Part shown: positions 19,293 to 32,265 of the stretch, one piece after another
Layout of the letters: each line of letters opens with the position of its first letter
How positions within the stretch are numbered: the stretch's first letter is position 1
NCBI RefSeq assembly: GCF_014541205.1
Contig: NZ_CP061280.1
Coordinates: 1-64,000, forward strand
DNA from: Mannheimia bovis
Lineage (GTDB): Bacteria > Pseudomonadota > Gammaproteobacteria > Enterobacterales > Pasteurellaceae
Direction of reading: 5' to 3'
Length of the DNA stretch: 64,000 bases
Notes under the pieces: generated by a model
What the model was told of the DNA's origin: nothing
The model's input: only the letters and a program-made list of their open reading frames with translations
Databases searched by the model: none
Translations under genes and position numbers: made by a program

Positions 19293-19298
19293 TAACAT

Positions 19299-20954
<1,656 letters not shown>

Positions 20955-21062
20955 TTAGTTTGATTGGAAATTAAGAATACAAGTTTTCTTTTCATAAAAA
21001 GAAACTATTAGGACGGGATAGTAGTTTACATCAAATCAATTTTTTTTGCTAATCCAAAATCT

Positions 21063-21109
21063 GCAAGCGGTCGATTTTGCAAAAAATTTTACAAAATCAA
21101 CCGCTTGTA
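21063..21109. terminator. Inverted USS pair downstream of the DUF3108 gene
   Basis: GCAAGCGGTCGATTTTGC and TACAAAATCAACCGCTTGT form a stem of about 18 pairs with mismatches. It lies 10 bases after the stop codon of the DUF3108 gene. Confidence 0.65.
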
Positions 21110-21118
21110 AATTATATT

Positions 21119-21763
21119 TTACTTCACAAAACCATCGAAGGTTAGCTCGTAGTTATCACCATCTCGGCTGTAGGAAATATAACGTGGGAATTTCTCTCCG
21201 TCATATTTTTTAACCGTGATATCTTTTTTATCGCTGGTTCTAAACTTATAAGTGATTTCTTGATACGTTTTCCCACCCGATTTTACTTCTTTTTGTGATT
21301 TGCGTAGTTGCACATTTGGCGTTGGATAAAGTTTTTTACCGTTCGTAGTTTGGAAACTTGTTGGTAATTTATCGTAATAGCTCAGCTGGAATGCAGTAGT
21401 AAACAAATCATAAGTTGGCATTGTTAATGCTTCTTCTTTTAATGGCTCTTTTACTTTTCCATATTTTACTGTTTTAGAATCAATTTCTGCCATTGCATAA
21501 GTTTTACCGTTACGCGTATCTCGGTAACTTAACATATCAAACTGCCCGTTTTTTTCTGTTCCTTTTGCAGTAAATACAATATTGTACAAAGGTACGTTGA
21601 TTTTAGCTTGAATATTATATTTTCCTCCGCCATTATTGAAGTTAATGTAGGCTGGCATTAAGTAATTTGAGCTATATTTAATATTGTAGCTATCTGCGTA
21701 AGCGGTGGAAATTAACCCTGATGTTGCAATAATAACAGTGGTAAGTTTCTGCCAAATTTTCAT
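21119..21763 (-). CDS. DUF3108 domain periplasmic protein
   Basis: 214 residues with a signal peptide (cleavage likely after STAYA, about residue 23) and a beta-rich body typical of DUF3108: FTAKGTEKNGQFDMLSYRDTRNGKTY followed by alternating strands ending RDGDNYELTFDGFVK. The family is uncharacterised and periplasmic or envelope-associated. Its start codon directly follows the cysB stop codon with no gap, so translation is likely coupled. Whether it takes part in sulfur control is unknown. Confidence 0.88.
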   Translation of the reverse strand: MKIWQKLTTVIIATSGLISTAYADSYNIKYSSNYLMPAYINFNNGGGKYNIQAKINVPLYNIVFTAKGTEKNGQFDMLSYRDTRNGKTYAMAEIDSKTVKYGKVKEPLKEEALTMPTYDLFTTAFQLSYYDKLPTSFQTTNGKKLYPTPNVQLRKSQKEVKSGGKTYQEITYKFRTSDKKDITVKKYDGEKFPRYISYSRDGDNYELTFDGFVK

Positions 21764-23427
<1,664 letters not shown>

Positions 23428-23487
23428 AATCTTCCTTTTATTACTACAAGCGGTGAAAATTTTCAAAAAATTTGCAAATATGGCAAT

Positions 23488-24378
23488 TTATTCGCACTCT
23501 GCCATTTTTTGTTGTATCCACTCTACAAAAAATCTCACTTTTGGTACTTGAGCTGATTGAGGTGGATATACAACATAAAACGATTTCTCATCAAATAATG
23601 CGGTTGGGAAAGGCTCAATTAACGTCCCCTTTTCAATTTCGTGTTGGGCTAGAACTTTATTCGCAATCGCTACACCTTGTTGGTGCATAGCCGCTTGCAA
23701 TACCATAAACGTATGACTAAAAATAGAACCTGTTTCTGCATCAACTTTATCTGTAATATTAAGATGCTCTACCATTCTTTTCCATTTATTATGAGTAGAA
23801 GAGTGTAACAAATGCTTATCAACTAAATCTTTTGCCGACTGAATGCGATTTTTCGATAAATACTCGGGCGAGGCTAAAATCACAATGCGAGATTCTGTTA
23901 AACGGATAGATTCCAAGTCCTGCCAATCGCCTTTACCATAATAAATTGCTACATCGGTTTCTTTGCCAAGTAACCCTTCATCTTGATCTACACCTTTAAT
24001 GCGAACTTCAACCTCCGGATATTTTTCGTGGAAATCGGCTAAACGTGGTACAAGCCAGTGCATACCAAAGGTTTGTGGCACGCTGATAGTGAGAATTTGA
24101 CGACTGCTTTGCTGACGCACTTTATCGGTTGCCAATGCAATTTGTTCTAATAAAGGCTGCACCTCGTAGAAATATTGTGCCCCTAACTCCGTTAATTCCA
24201 ATAAACGGTTACGACGATGAAATAACGAAGCCCCTAAAAAGTCTTCTAATAACTTAATTTGATGGCTAACGGCAGCTTGGGTTACAAAGAGATCTTCTGC
24301 TGCTTTGGTAAAATTCAGATGGCGAGCAGCAGATTCAAATGCTTTTAGTGCATTGAGTGGTGGAAGTTTTCTGTTCAT
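23488..24378 (-). CDS. gcvA: LysR-type regulator GcvA (glycine cleavage activator)
   Basis: Controls the glycine cleavage operon and activates gcvB. 296 residues from MNRKLPPLNALKAFE; an ATG three codons upstream is also possible. N-terminal HTH with AARHLNFTKAAEDLFVTQ and AVSHQIKLLE, C-terminal effector domain. The call rests on similarity to GcvA/AmpR-type LysR proteins and on its position diverging from the GcvB RNA, the arrangement seen in enterics. Confidence 0.92.
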   Translation of the reverse strand: MNRKLPPLNALKAFESAARHLNFTKAAEDLFVTQAAVSHQIKLLEDFLGASLFHRRNRLLELTELGAQYFYEVQPLLEQIALATDKVRQQSSRQILTISVPQTFGMHWLVPRLADFHEKYPEVEVRIKGVDQDEGLLGKETDVAIYYGKGDWQDLESIRLTESRIVILASPEYLSKNRIQSAKDLVDKHLLHSSTHNKWKRMVEHLNITDKVDAETGSIFSHTFMVLQAAMHQQGVAIANKVLAQHEIEKGTLIEPFPTALFDEKSFYVVYPPQSAQVPKVRFFVEWIQQKMAECE

Positions 24379-24455
24379 AGTATTCAAATATAATTAACTG
24401 CTAAAATAAAACAATTCCATTATTTTTTCTGATGATTAAAATAAAAAAAATTCGG

Positions 24456-24484
24456 TTGATGACTGGAAGTAGAAACAATAGAAT
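24456..24484 (+). promoter_or_regulatory. Candidate gcvB promoter
   Basis: TTGATG (24456-24461) and TAGAAT (24479-24484) are separated by 17 bases. The start would be near 24490. The promoter lies between gcvA and gcvB, where GcvA would bind. Confidence 0.6.
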
Positions 24485-24489
24485 ATTCC

Positions 24490-24659
24490 TAATACTTAAT
24501 GGATAGTCATAGAATTTATTCTATTCCTAAATTTTAAGTATGATGTTGTGTTTGCATATTGGTCTAGGAGACTAGACTGGAGTAACCTAGTTACTCGTTT
24601 CACTTCCTGTATATTTTGAACCATATTGGTTTATAACCGCCCGCTTTGGGCGGTTTTTT
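24490..24659 (+). ncRNA. gcvB: GcvB small regulatory RNA
   Basis: Hfq-dependent RNA repressing many amino-acid and peptide transporter mRNAs. The 5' end is approximate. Signs: the GU-rich seed region TGATGTTGTGTTTGCATATT (24541-24560), close to the enteric R1 segment; a hairpin GTCTAG-GAGA-CTAGAC just after it; a hairpin AGTAAC-CTA-GTTACT; the conserved CACTTCCTGTA (24601-24611); and a terminator AACCGCCC-GCTTT-GGGCGGTT plus T-run (24635-24657). It diverges from gcvA. The order of elements is that of E. coli GcvB. Confidence 0.93.
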
Positions 24660-24819
24660 CTATCCAGATACAAATATAGAAGATTGTTTGCCATTCTATA
24701 TTATTCGTTATATTTATTCTAGCTTTTATACTCTTTTATTCTTTCACTTTCATCTGTTATAAAAATAGGTTTTATAGTATCCTAGTGCCATCACTATTTT
24801 TAAATAGCAGAGTATTCCT

Positions 24820-25857
24820 TTGAGTAAACCAAAACTAACTCACAATCAACAACGTAGAATTAAGTCTAATCACCATAAGCGTATCAATAAAAAAGAGATT
24901 GAATGGCAAGATGATATGCTGGGCGAAATGCAACAAGGCATTGTAGTAACTCGCCACGTTAAACACGCTGATGTCGAAACTGAAGCAGGTGAAATTTTCC
25001 GTTGTAATATCCGCCGTACATTAAAAAATGTAGTGGTGGGTGATCGTGTTTCTTGGCGTAAAGGCAGTGAACAGCTACAGGGCATCAGTGGCGTGATTGA
25101 AGCTGTATTCCCTCGTAAAAATGAGCTTACCCGCCCCGATTATTATGATGGTATTAAAGTAATGGCATCAAATATCGATCAAATCATCATCGTGTCAGCA
25201 GTTGTGCCTACGCTTTCACTCAATATTATTGATCGCTATTTAGTCATTTGCGAAACTGCCAATATCCCGGCTCTTATCGTGCTGAACAAAATTGATTTAC
25301 TTGATGAAACAGAACGAAAAGCCGTTCAAGAACAATTAAAAATTTACGAAGATATTGGCTATGAAACACTTTGCCTATCCGCCGATACCGGCGAGAATAT
25401 GCACGCTTTACATCAATATCTTGCAAAAGGGACGTCCATTTTCGTTGGTCAATCGGGTGTAGGAAAATCGAGCCTTATTAACCAGCTTCTGCCGGAAGTC
25501 AATGCACTCACAGGATCTGTAAGTGATAATTCAGGATTGGGGCAACACACTACTACCGCTTCACGTTTATACCATTTACCACAAGGCGGTCAATTAATTG
25601 ACTCGCCAGGCATTCGTGAATTTGGATTATGGCATTTAGAGCCGGAACAAATTACGCTTGGCTATCGTGAATTTCAATCAGTGCTAGGCACTTGCAAATT
25701 CCGTGATTGCAAACATAAAAACGACCCGGGCTGTGAGTTAAGACAAGCGGTCGAAAATGGTAAAATTTCTGCAATTCGGTTTGAAAATTACCACCGCTTA
25801 ATTGAAAGCCTGTCTGAAACCAAAAGCCAACGCCATTTTAGAAAAGAAGACGTATAA
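24820..25857 (+). CDS. rsgA: Small ribosomal subunit biogenesis GTPase RsgA
   Basis: Late 30S assembly factor. 345 residues from a TTG start; [18 protein letters not shown] aligns with the E. coli N-terminus, and no ATG fits. OB-fold (about 40-110), circularly permuted GTPase with NKID before [12 protein letters not shown] and DSPGIREF, and a C-terminal zinc site ([16 protein letters not shown]). It overlaps rnhB by one base (TAATG). Confidence 0.97.
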   Translation: MSKPKLTHNQQRRIKSNHHKRINKKEIEWQDDMLGEMQQGIVVTRHVKHADVETEAGEIFRCNIRRTLKNVVVGDRVSWRKGSEQLQGISGVIEAVFPRKNELTRPDYYDGIKVMASNIDQIIIVSAVVPTLSLNIIDRYLVICETANIPALIVLNKIDLLDETERKAVQEQLKIYEDIGYETLCLSADTGENMHALHQYLAKGTSIFVGQSGVGKSSLINQLLPEVNALTGSVSDNSGLGQHTTTASRLYHLPQGGQLIDSPGIREFGLWHLEPEQITLGYREFQSVLGTCKFRDCKHKNDPGCELRQAVENGKISAIRFENYHRLIESLSETKSQRHFRKEDV

Positions 25858-26453
25858 TGAACGAATTTATCTATCCAAATGCTAAATTGATTGCAGGTGT
25901 TGATGAAGTTGGACGAGGTCCGTTAGTTGGAGCAGTTGTAACCGCAGCGGTGATTTTAGATCCTAATAATCCGATTGAAGGGTTAATGGATTCTAAAAAA
26001 CTATCGGAAAAGAAACGCTTAGCATTGGCAGAAGAAATCAAAGCAAAAGCTCTGAGCTGGTCACTTGGTCGAGCTGAACCGGCTGAAATTGATGAATTAA
26101 ATATTCTTCACGCCACAATGCTGGCAATGCAACGTGCAGTGGCTGGTTTGCGTATTCAGCCTGATTTCATCTTAGTTGATGGTAATCGCCCACCACTATT
26201 TTCTGTGCCTACACAAGCGGTGGTTAAAGGCGATAGCTTAGTTGCTGAAATCAGTGCCGCTTCAATTATTGCCAAAGTAGCACGTGATCAAGAAATGGAC
26301 GAATTGGATAAGCAATTTCCGCAATACGGTTTTGCCAAGCATAAAGGCTACCCGACTAAGTTACATTTTGAAAAGTTAATTGAATTTGGAGCAACACCTT
26401 ACCACCGCAAAAGTTTTGCTCCAGTAAAAAAAGTATTAGGCTTAATTGACTAG
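25857..26453 (+). CDS. rnhB: Ribonuclease HII
   Basis: Removes ribonucleotides from DNA and RNA:DNA hybrids. 198 residues. The catalytic acidic residues appear in [11 protein letters not shown] (N-terminus), [10 protein letters not shown] and ILVDGNRPP, with the downstream segment [15 protein letters not shown] also conserved. It is translationally coupled to rsgA and followed 12 bases later by hinT, a grouping different from the lpxB-rnhB-dnaE order of enterics. Confidence 0.97.
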   Translation: MNEFIYPNAKLIAGVDEVGRGPLVGAVVTAAVILDPNNPIEGLMDSKKLSEKKRLALAEEIKAKALSWSLGRAEPAEIDELNILHATMLAMQRAVAGLRIQPDFILVDGNRPPLFSVPTQAVVKGDSLVAEISAASIIAKVARDQEMDELDKQFPQYGFAKHKGYPTKLHFEKLIEFGATPYHRKSFAPVKKVLGLID

Positions 26454-26465
26454 AAGGAACATTTT

Positions 26466-26825
26466 ATGACGACAGAGTACCAAGAAACAATTTTTACCAA
26501 AATCATCAACAAAGAAATTCCAGCCAATATTGTCTATCAAGATGATCTTGTTACGGCATTTCGTGATATTTCCCCACAAGCAGCAACCCATATTCTGATT
26601 ATTCCGAATAAATTTATTCCAACCGTTAATCACGTTACTGCCGAAGATGAATTAGCATTAGGGCGTTTATTTACCGCTGCGGCAAAAATTGCAAAAGAAG
26701 AAGGCATTGCCGAAGATGGTTATCGTTTAATTATGAATTGTAATAAAAATGCAGGGCAGGAAGTGTTCCATATTCATATGCACTTACTTGGTGGAGAGAA
26801 ATTAGGTCCATTAGTGGCGAAGTAA
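26466..26825 (+). CDS. hinT: HIT family purine nucleoside phosphoramidase HinT
   Basis: Hydrolyses adenosine and guanosine phosphoramidates. 119 residues, the normal length. The catalytic histidine triad is HIHMH (about 103-107) preceded by NAGQEVF. AGAAGGAAC precedes the start. It is followed after 4 bases by ycfL, the same order as E. coli hinT-ycfL. Confidence 0.96.
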   Translation: MTTEYQETIFTKIINKEIPANIVYQDDLVTAFRDISPQAATHILIIPNKFIPTVNHVTAEDELALGRLFTAAAKIAKEEGIAEDGYRLIMNCNKNAGQEVFHIHMHLLGGEKLGPLVAK

Positions 26826-26829
26826 CATT

Positions 26830-27198
26830 ATGCGTTTATCCTATTTTACTTTTGCAATTTTTTCACTTTTTTTGACCGCTTGTGCAAGCAAGCCGGTTAG
26901 CTATTTACCCATAGGTTCAAAGCCTATTGTGAATATTGAGGAAGATATTGCACAAAAAGTTGAACTCGATACCAACGGCAAAACCTTTAGTGCCACTAAC
27001 TTAACTGATTTCACACTTAATGTGATGTATAAACTCTTTTGGTATGATAAAGATGGCGTAACACAATCAAATGGTATTGCAGAGAGCTCGGGCTGGCAAG
27101 CGTTATGGCTACAGCCAAAGCAAAAGCAGACAGTGGAATTAATTAAACCGACAGAGGAAAGCCATAATTACCGACTTTATTTACGCAGTACAAGATAG
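26830..27198 (+). CDS. ycfL: YcfL family lipoprotein (DUF1425)
   Basis: 122-residue outer-membrane-type lipoprotein. The signal ends LTAC (Cys18). The body (about 45-115) fits DUF1425: NLTDFTLNVMYKLFWYDKDG and a conserved GWQALWLQPKQ. Function unknown. It follows hinT as in E. coli, but lpoB, next in E. coli, is absent. The codons of the lipobox (TTGACCGCTTGT) contain a complete USS (26875-26883), as in apbE. Confidence 0.9.
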   Translation: MRLSYFTFAIFSLFLTACASKPVSYLPIGSKPIVNIEEDIAQKVELDTNGKTFSATNLTDFTLNVMYKLFWYDKDGVTQSNGIAESSGWQALWLQPKQKQTVELIKPTEESHNYRLYLRSTR

Positions 27199-27200
27199 CA

Positions 27201-27229
27201 AAAAAGCAGAGTGAAAACTCTGCTTTTTT
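27201..27229. terminator. Bidirectional terminator between ycfL and ycbL
   Basis: AAAAAGCAGAGT-GAAA-ACTCTGCTTTTT lies between two convergent genes, with an A-run before and a T-run after, so it can stop transcription from both sides. Confidence 0.9.
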
Positions 27230-27233
27230 ATCT

Positions 27234-27866
27234 CTACGACTTCAAAAACGGATTACTCTGTTTTTCTCGCCCAATAGTGGTATGTGAGCCGTGCCCCGGC
27301 ACAATGATGAAATCATCATCTAAATCAAACATTTTAGTACGAATAGTTTCTAAAAGCTGATCATAACTCCCCATATACAAATCAGTTCTTCCAATGCTGT
27401 CTTGGAATAAAACATCACCACTAAAAGCGATTTTATTCTCAAAATCAAAGAAACCAATATGCCCCGGTGCGTGCCCTGGTAAGTGGCGAATATGATATTT
27501 CAACTGACCTACTTCAACTACATCACCTTCTTCTAGCCAGTGATCCGGATAAAATCCTTTTACCAGCGGTAAACCAAATTGTTGGCACATTTCAGGTAAA
27601 TGCTCAAATAACGGCTTATCTGCAAGATGAGAACCACATACTTCAACATTAAAATGATCTCTTACTTTCTCAACTGCCATAATATGATCTAAGTGAGCGT
27701 GAGTAATTAATAATTTCTGTACTTTTAGATCTTGAGCTTCCACAAATTGAATGATACGTTCTGCATCATCACCGGCATCAATAATAGCTGCGTTTTTATC
27801 GTTATCCCAAACGACAGTACAGTTTTGCTGAAATGGGCTAACAGGAATAATTTGCAAATTAAACAT
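27234..27866 (-). CDS. ycbL: MBL-fold hydrolase YcbL (type II glyoxalase-like)
   Basis: Metallo-beta-lactamase-fold hydrolase; the Salmonella homologue has glyoxalase II activity. 210 residues with the metal-binding motif THAHLDH (about 55-61), HLPGHAPGH, SGDVLF, and PGHGSHTTIG near the C-terminus. It is shorter than GloB. It follows ycbK by 16 bases, as in E. coli ycbB-ycbK-ycbL. Confidence 0.92.
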   Translation of the reverse strand: MFNLQIIPVSPFQQNCTVVWDNDKNAAIIDAGDDAERIIQFVEAQDLKVQKLLITHAHLDHIMAVEKVRDHFNVEVCGSHLADKPLFEHLPEMCQQFGLPLVKGFYPDHWLEEGDVVEVGQLKYHIRHLPGHAPGHIGFFDFENKIAFSGDVLFQDSIGRTDLYMGSYDQLLETIRTKMFDLDDDFIIVPGHGSHTTIGREKQSNPFLKS

Positions 27867-27882
27867 AAAATATTACCGCTTG

Positions 27883-28437
27883 TTAGCCTCTCCACGTACG
27901 AACAGGACCGGTATCAACATGAACAAAATTACTGCGAGGATAGTAACCTACCCCACCATTGTTCAAACTTTCTGCCGCTTGTCTAACTTTATTTAAAGCC
28001 ACACCTGAAATTTGAAAATCAACTGCTTTGCCAAGAATATGGTAACTTTGGTTTGCAACACCGCTGCTTCGGCGACGCATACTGGCATTAGTCTTTGCTG
28101 AACGATAGCCACTTAATACTAAAATTTCCGCATTATGAAAACCTAAACGGCGTTGTATTTGATTAAGTTTGACGAATAATTTTGGATCAATTGCCTTAAC
28201 TTGATTAATATGACGATCTCGCATCAAATAATTTAATTGACCGAGATCTTTTTTATTTAATCCACTTGCACCAAATTTCGCTGTGTAGGTATCACCTGTA
28301 TTAATGTTACGAAAACGCAATGCAGCAGGGGCAGGAGTAGAAAGTGCTGCCATTACTTGACCCGGCAGAAGGCTAGCCCCTAAAACAAGTCCGCCGAGTG
28401 ATAACCACTTACGGCGTTGAACATCTATTTGTTTCAT
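27883..28437 (-). CDS. ycbK: YcbK family murein endopeptidase (peptidase M15, DUF882)
   Basis: Periplasmic endopeptidase related to E. coli MepK, which cuts 3-3 crosslinks in peptidoglycan. 184 residues with a twin-arginine signal (RRKWLSLGG, about 8-16) and the M15 zinc motifs: SGYRSAKTNASMRRRSSGVANQSYH, GKAVDFQI and FVHVDTG. It lies beside the L,D-transpeptidase that would form the 3-3 links it cleaves. Confidence 0.92.
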   Translation of the reverse strand: MKQIDVQRRKWLSLGGLVLGASLLPGQVMAALSTPAPAALRFRNINTGDTYTAKFGASGLNKKDLGQLNYLMRDRHINQVKAIDPKLFVKLNQIQRRLGFHNAEILVLSGYRSAKTNASMRRRSSGVANQSYHILGKAVDFQISGVALNKVRQAAESLNNGGVGYYPRSNFVHVDTGPVRTWRG

Positions 28438-28556
28438 TTTTCCCTCATAGGTTAGCTAATAATTTAAAGAAAATCGCTTTAATAAACGAATTTCTGTAAA
28501 TTCATAGTAGAATTTTTAATCATAGAATATAATTGGTAATCTAAATTATAAAAAAG

Positions 28557-28585
28557 TTCCAAGAAGATACGAGATCTTCTTGGAA
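28557..28585 (-). terminator. Terminator after ldtD
   Basis: TTCCAAGAAGAT and ATCTTCTTGGAA form a perfect 12-bp stem with a 5-base loop, followed on the minus strand by CTTTTTTA. Confidence 0.88.
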
Positions 28586-28604
28586 TTTAACCTTATTACT
28601 TGAC

Positions 28605-30083
28605 TTAAATTAAACTTTTAAGTTTTCCCCAACTAATTGAATATTGTGGAATTTTTGCATCAAGGTTATAAATATCGGGTAAAGTTCTTACCTTACCGCC
28701 TTCAACCCAAGCGGTTACATAATATAAGTAAACCGGGTTATCCGAACTAATTTGTGCAGATGTTGTTTTTTTGCTACCTAGCACTCGGTTCTTTCTATCT
28801 ACACTCCACCCTGCTTCTTTAAGCAGAATAGTTGCAAGTTCATCTGATTTCTCTACTCGCACACAACCTGAACTTAACGCTCGATCTTTCTTACCAAATA
28901 AGCCTCTGTTTGGTGTATCGTGTAAATAAATTGCATCCGAGCTCGGCATATTAAATTTATAACGACCTAATGCACTATCATCACCGGCTTGCTGACGAAT
29001 ACGGTAAGGCGTACTTTTAGCATTAAGATATTGTGACCAATTTACGCTGTGTGGATTAATTTTATTACCATTACCATCAAGAATATCAAAACTTGCACGA
29101 TCAGCATAGCTCGGATCACGGGCAAGTTTAGGCACAATATCTTTTGTCATAATACTCGTTGGTACATTCCAAGGCGGATTGACTACAACATTACTTAATT
29201 TACTGTACATTACAGGCGTTTTACGATCTGCACGCCCAACAATCACTTTAGACTGTAACACTAATGCTCCATCACGGAAATAATAGAGCTGATAACTTGG
29301 GATATTCACAAAAATCCCATTATTAAAACTTGGAATAATGCGTAAACGCTGAGTATTTAACGCTAACTTATAGAAAGAGCCATTACTCGCACCATCAGCT
29401 AAGGATAATACTCTCTGTGCAGTATCGTGATATAGATGATTTCGAGGAATAAGATTAGTAATAAATTGACCTGATGAACCATCTCTTACCGCCTCTACCC
29501 ATTGCTCAATTTGGTCTGAAGAAGGTACTTTAGGTGAATAACTACCTAAGTTATATAACCAGTTATTTGCGTTTTTAAACACATTTTTGTTGTAATATAA
29601 ATAATCTAAAAATCCGTCTGTTAATAAGATATCTTTTGCTAAACCTTCTGGCTGATTTAAGATTTGTTGCAGGGCTTGTGCTGATTTAGATGAAACACCA
29701 CTTGCTGCAAATAAAGCATACTCTTTTAAAAAAGCCTTTTCTGCAACTTTGTCATTCCACATCGTGGCAAATTGATTATCTAAATAGATTTTAGTGGTGG
29801 CTTGACTAAGTAATAACGCATTATTACCAATCTCTTGATTCACTCTGGTTTCTGCTTCAGCAAATTTTCTTGCTTGTTCTTGACGAATTTGTTCCTGAGC
29901 TAACGCATAGTCAGCTTGTTTGACTAATTCTGCGGCACGAGCTTGCTGGGCTGCAAAACTTAGCTGCGGCAAAATGGCATCTTGTACAGCAGGTGAAACC
30001 GCTATTTGAACAACTCTCGGGGTTTCAGCTAAAACAATACCTGAAAATGCCATCATAATAGGTAATAATTTAAAGGTTTTCAC
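28605..30083 (-). CDS. ldtD: L,D-transpeptidase (YcbB/LdtD family)
   Basis: Makes 3-3 crosslinks in peptidoglycan. 492 residues, about 120 fewer than E. coli LdtD. Signal peptide (MKTFKLLPIMMAFSGIVLA), a helical N-terminal scaffold rich in Ala/Gln, and the YkuD catalytic domain (about 255-440) with the motif YLHDTPNRGLFGKKDRALSSGCVR, whose Cys is the nucleophile. A distinct peptidoglycan-binding repeat is hard to see and may be reduced. Confidence 0.93.
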   Translation of the reverse strand: MKTFKLLPIMMAFSGIVLAETPRVVQIAVSPAVQDAILPQLSFAAQQARAAELVKQADYALAQEQIRQEQARKFAEAETRVNQEIGNNALLLSQATTKIYLDNQFATMWNDKVAEKAFLKEYALFAASGVSSKSAQALQQILNQPEGLAKDILLTDGFLDYLYYNKNVFKNANNWLYNLGSYSPKVPSSDQIEQWVEAVRDGSSGQFITNLIPRNHLYHDTAQRVLSLADGASNGSFYKLALNTQRLRIIPSFNNGIFVNIPSYQLYYFRDGALVLQSKVIVGRADRKTPVMYSKLSNVVVNPPWNVPTSIMTKDIVPKLARDPSYADRASFDILDGNGNKINPHSVNWSQYLNAKSTPYRIRQQAGDDSALGRYKFNMPSSDAIYLHDTPNRGLFGKKDRALSSGCVRVEKSDELATILLKEAGWSVDRKNRVLGSKKTTSAQISSDNPVYLYYVTAWVEGGKVRTLPDIYNLDAKIPQYSISWGKLKSLI

Positions 30084-30128
30084 CCACTCTTCCTCTTAAT
30101 ATCATTTGCAAATTTTTTCAAAAAATAG

Positions 30129-30150
30129 ACCGCTTAGTAACCTAAGCGGT
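30129..30150 (-). terminator. Hairpin after prc built from USS-like arms
   Basis: ACCGCTTAG-TAAC-CTAAGCGGT forms a 9-bp stem 27 bases after the prc stop codon, followed on the minus strand by CTATTTTTTG. Confidence 0.7.
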
Positions 30151-30176
30151 AACATTTGTTTATATTATAAACACAT

Positions 30177-32189
30177 TTATGGTTTTTTACCAATATTTGA
30201 CCAATCCACTACCATTTGTACAGCTTCTTTTAAGAAAAAGTCAGGTGCTTCATAATCTTTTGGTAAATCATCAATGTTTTTCAGTGCTTTTTTACCTTCT
30301 CTTGCAAAACGTGCGTTGATATCTTTCAAGCGTTTTGCATCGTCGGCTTTCTCTTCTTTCAAACGCTCTTCTAAATTTAACGATAAGAATTTACGCTCAT
30401 CACGCTCTTTGCGAATCGCAATATTTTCATTTAACACGATAAATTCCGGATTCTTCGCAATACGCTCTTCGTGTTTTGCTTTTAACTCTGAAACTGCATT
30501 GCGTGCATTACCCGCTTCTTGATAGGTAGCTGCAGGCACTTTATCCCAAGGCAGAGCGTTATCTTCAAAACTTTCTCCTGTTTTTTCCGCATTGATGATT
30601 TCAGGGAATTTAATATCCGCATCAACCCCTTTCAACTGAGTACTACCGCCGTTAATACGATAGAATTTTTGAATCGTGTATTGAATAAAACCTAACGGCT
30701 CTTTATCTAAATCATACACAAAATTCAACGAACGACTTTGCTGAACCGTACCTTTACCAAAAGTTTGCTGACCTACAATAATCGCACGATTATAATCTTG
30801 CATTGCAGCCGCAAAAATCTCAGAAGCCGATGCACTATGGCGATTAATCATTACCATAATTTTGCCGTCATAAACGATTTTTGATTCAGGATCTTCGTGT
30901 ACTTTGATACGGTTAAAGGCATCTTGTACTTGAACTACCGGTCCACCTTTAATAAATAAACCTGTTAATTCAATTACTTCTGTTAATGAACCACCGCCGT
31001 TCTCACGCAAATCAATGATTAAACCTTCCAGATTCTGCTTATTCATATCCGCTAATAATTTACGCACATCTTCAGTTAAACCAATGTAGAAAGTTGGAAT
31101 TTTAATAACTCCAACACTTTTTCCATCGACTTTCTCAACAGTTAATTTAGCGGCACTGTCTTCAATACGCACTTTATCACGTACAAGTGTGATGATTTTG
31201 GTTTTTCCGCCTTTTTCTGGCTCAATTTCCAAGCGAACTTTTGTGCCTTTTTTACCTTTAATCTTATCGACAACATCATCTAAACGCCAGCCGATAACAT
31301 CTTCAATTTCGCCTTTCTCACCTTGACCAACACCAACAATTTTATCACCAACCACAAGTTTCTTACTTTTAGCGGCAGGTGCACCCGGCACTAAAGACTT
31401 AATACTAGTTACATCATCTTCTTGAGTAAGTGTTGCCCCAATCCCTTCTAATGAAAGATTCATACTTTCTTGGAAGGCTTTTGCTGCACGAGGCGATAAA
31501 TAGCTGGTATGTGGGTCGATCTCACGAGAAAATGAATTCAAGTACGTTTGTAAAATATCATCAGCCTTCACTTGAGTTAAACGTTTAATCGCAAAATTAT
31601 AACGTTTGGTTAAGGTTTTCTTGATGTCAGCCCATTTTTTATCTTTTAGATATAAATTGATAATATCGTTTTTAACACGTTGTTCCCACAGTGTATTGGC
31701 TTCCTCCACGCTTGTTGGGAATGCGGCTTTTTCACGGTCGATCTCAATTTCATCACTACCTTTTAAATCAGGCTCTTTGTCTAATAAAGACAACGCATAG
31801 CTATAACGCTCATAACGGCGTTTAGACATCAGCTCATACATTGCAAATGCAGCATTTAATTTACCGGCATATAAATCATCATCTAATAACGTGGCATATT
31901 TGCTACGCATTTCATCAATATCCGATTGCAAGAATGTATTGTGTGCAGGATCAAGCCAATCAACATAACGGTTAAAAATCTTTGATGCAAACTCATCATT
32001 CAATTCGAACTTATGATAATGAGATTGAGTGAGACGGGCAGTAACGCGTTTGGTTGATAGACTGTGCTGTTCGTTCGGTTTTGGAATAACAATGCTATTC
32101 TCTTTAATATCAGGTTGAACCGCAAAGGCATTACCGACTAATAAACCTAAAGTTACCGCAACTATTTTGTTTAATTTTGTTAGTTTCAT
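30177..32189 (-). CDS. prc: Carboxy-terminal (tail-specific) protease Prc/Tsp
   Basis: Periplasmic protease that processes PBP3 and, with NlpI, controls MepS. I start at MKLTKLNKIVAVTLGLL, where a signal peptide ending AFA begins; the ORF to 32279 adds 30 unconserved residues. 670 residues: helical N-terminal domain, PDZ domain (about 235-325), S41 catalytic domain with Ser in HSASASEIFAAAM and Lys in GQQTFGKGTVQQ, and a DUF3340 C-terminus. It follows proQ by 76 bases, as in E. coli. Confidence 0.96.
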   Translation of the reverse strand: MKLTKLNKIVAVTLGLLVGNAFAVQPDIKENSIVIPKPNEQHSLSTKRVTARLTQSHYHKFELNDEFASKIFNRYVDWLDPAHNTFLQSDIDEMRSKYATLLDDDLYAGKLNAAFAMYELMSKRRYERYSYALSLLDKEPDLKGSDEIEIDREKAAFPTSVEEANTLWEQRVKNDIINLYLKDKKWADIKKTLTKRYNFAIKRLTQVKADDILQTYLNSFSREIDPHTSYLSPRAAKAFQESMNLSLEGIGATLTQEDDVTSIKSLVPGAPAAKSKKLVVGDKIVGVGQGEKGEIEDVIGWRLDDVVDKIKGKKGTKVRLEIEPEKGGKTKIITLVRDKVRIEDSAAKLTVEKVDGKSVGVIKIPTFYIGLTEDVRKLLADMNKQNLEGLIIDLRENGGGSLTEVIELTGLFIKGGPVVQVQDAFNRIKVHEDPESKIVYDGKIMVMINRHSASASEIFAAAMQDYNRAIIVGQQTFGKGTVQQSRSLNFVYDLDKEPLGFIQYTIQKFYRINGGSTQLKGVDADIKFPEIINAEKTGESFEDNALPWDKVPAATYQEAGNARNAVSELKAKHEERIAKNPEFIVLNENIAIRKERDERKFLSLNLEERLKEEKADDAKRLKDINARFAREGKKALKNIDDLPKDYEAPDFFLKEAVQMVVDWSNIGKKP

Positions 32190-32265
32190 CTTCTTTTCCA
32201 ATCTACAAGCGGTCATAAAAGGATAAAAATTTACAAATAGCGTTTGAATACGCCTAGTATAAATA

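Noticed and set aside
28605-30083. Truncated or frameshifted LdtD
   Set aside because: It is shorter than the E. coli protein but has an intact signal peptide, complete catalytic motif and clean terminator, so it looks like a shorter family form.
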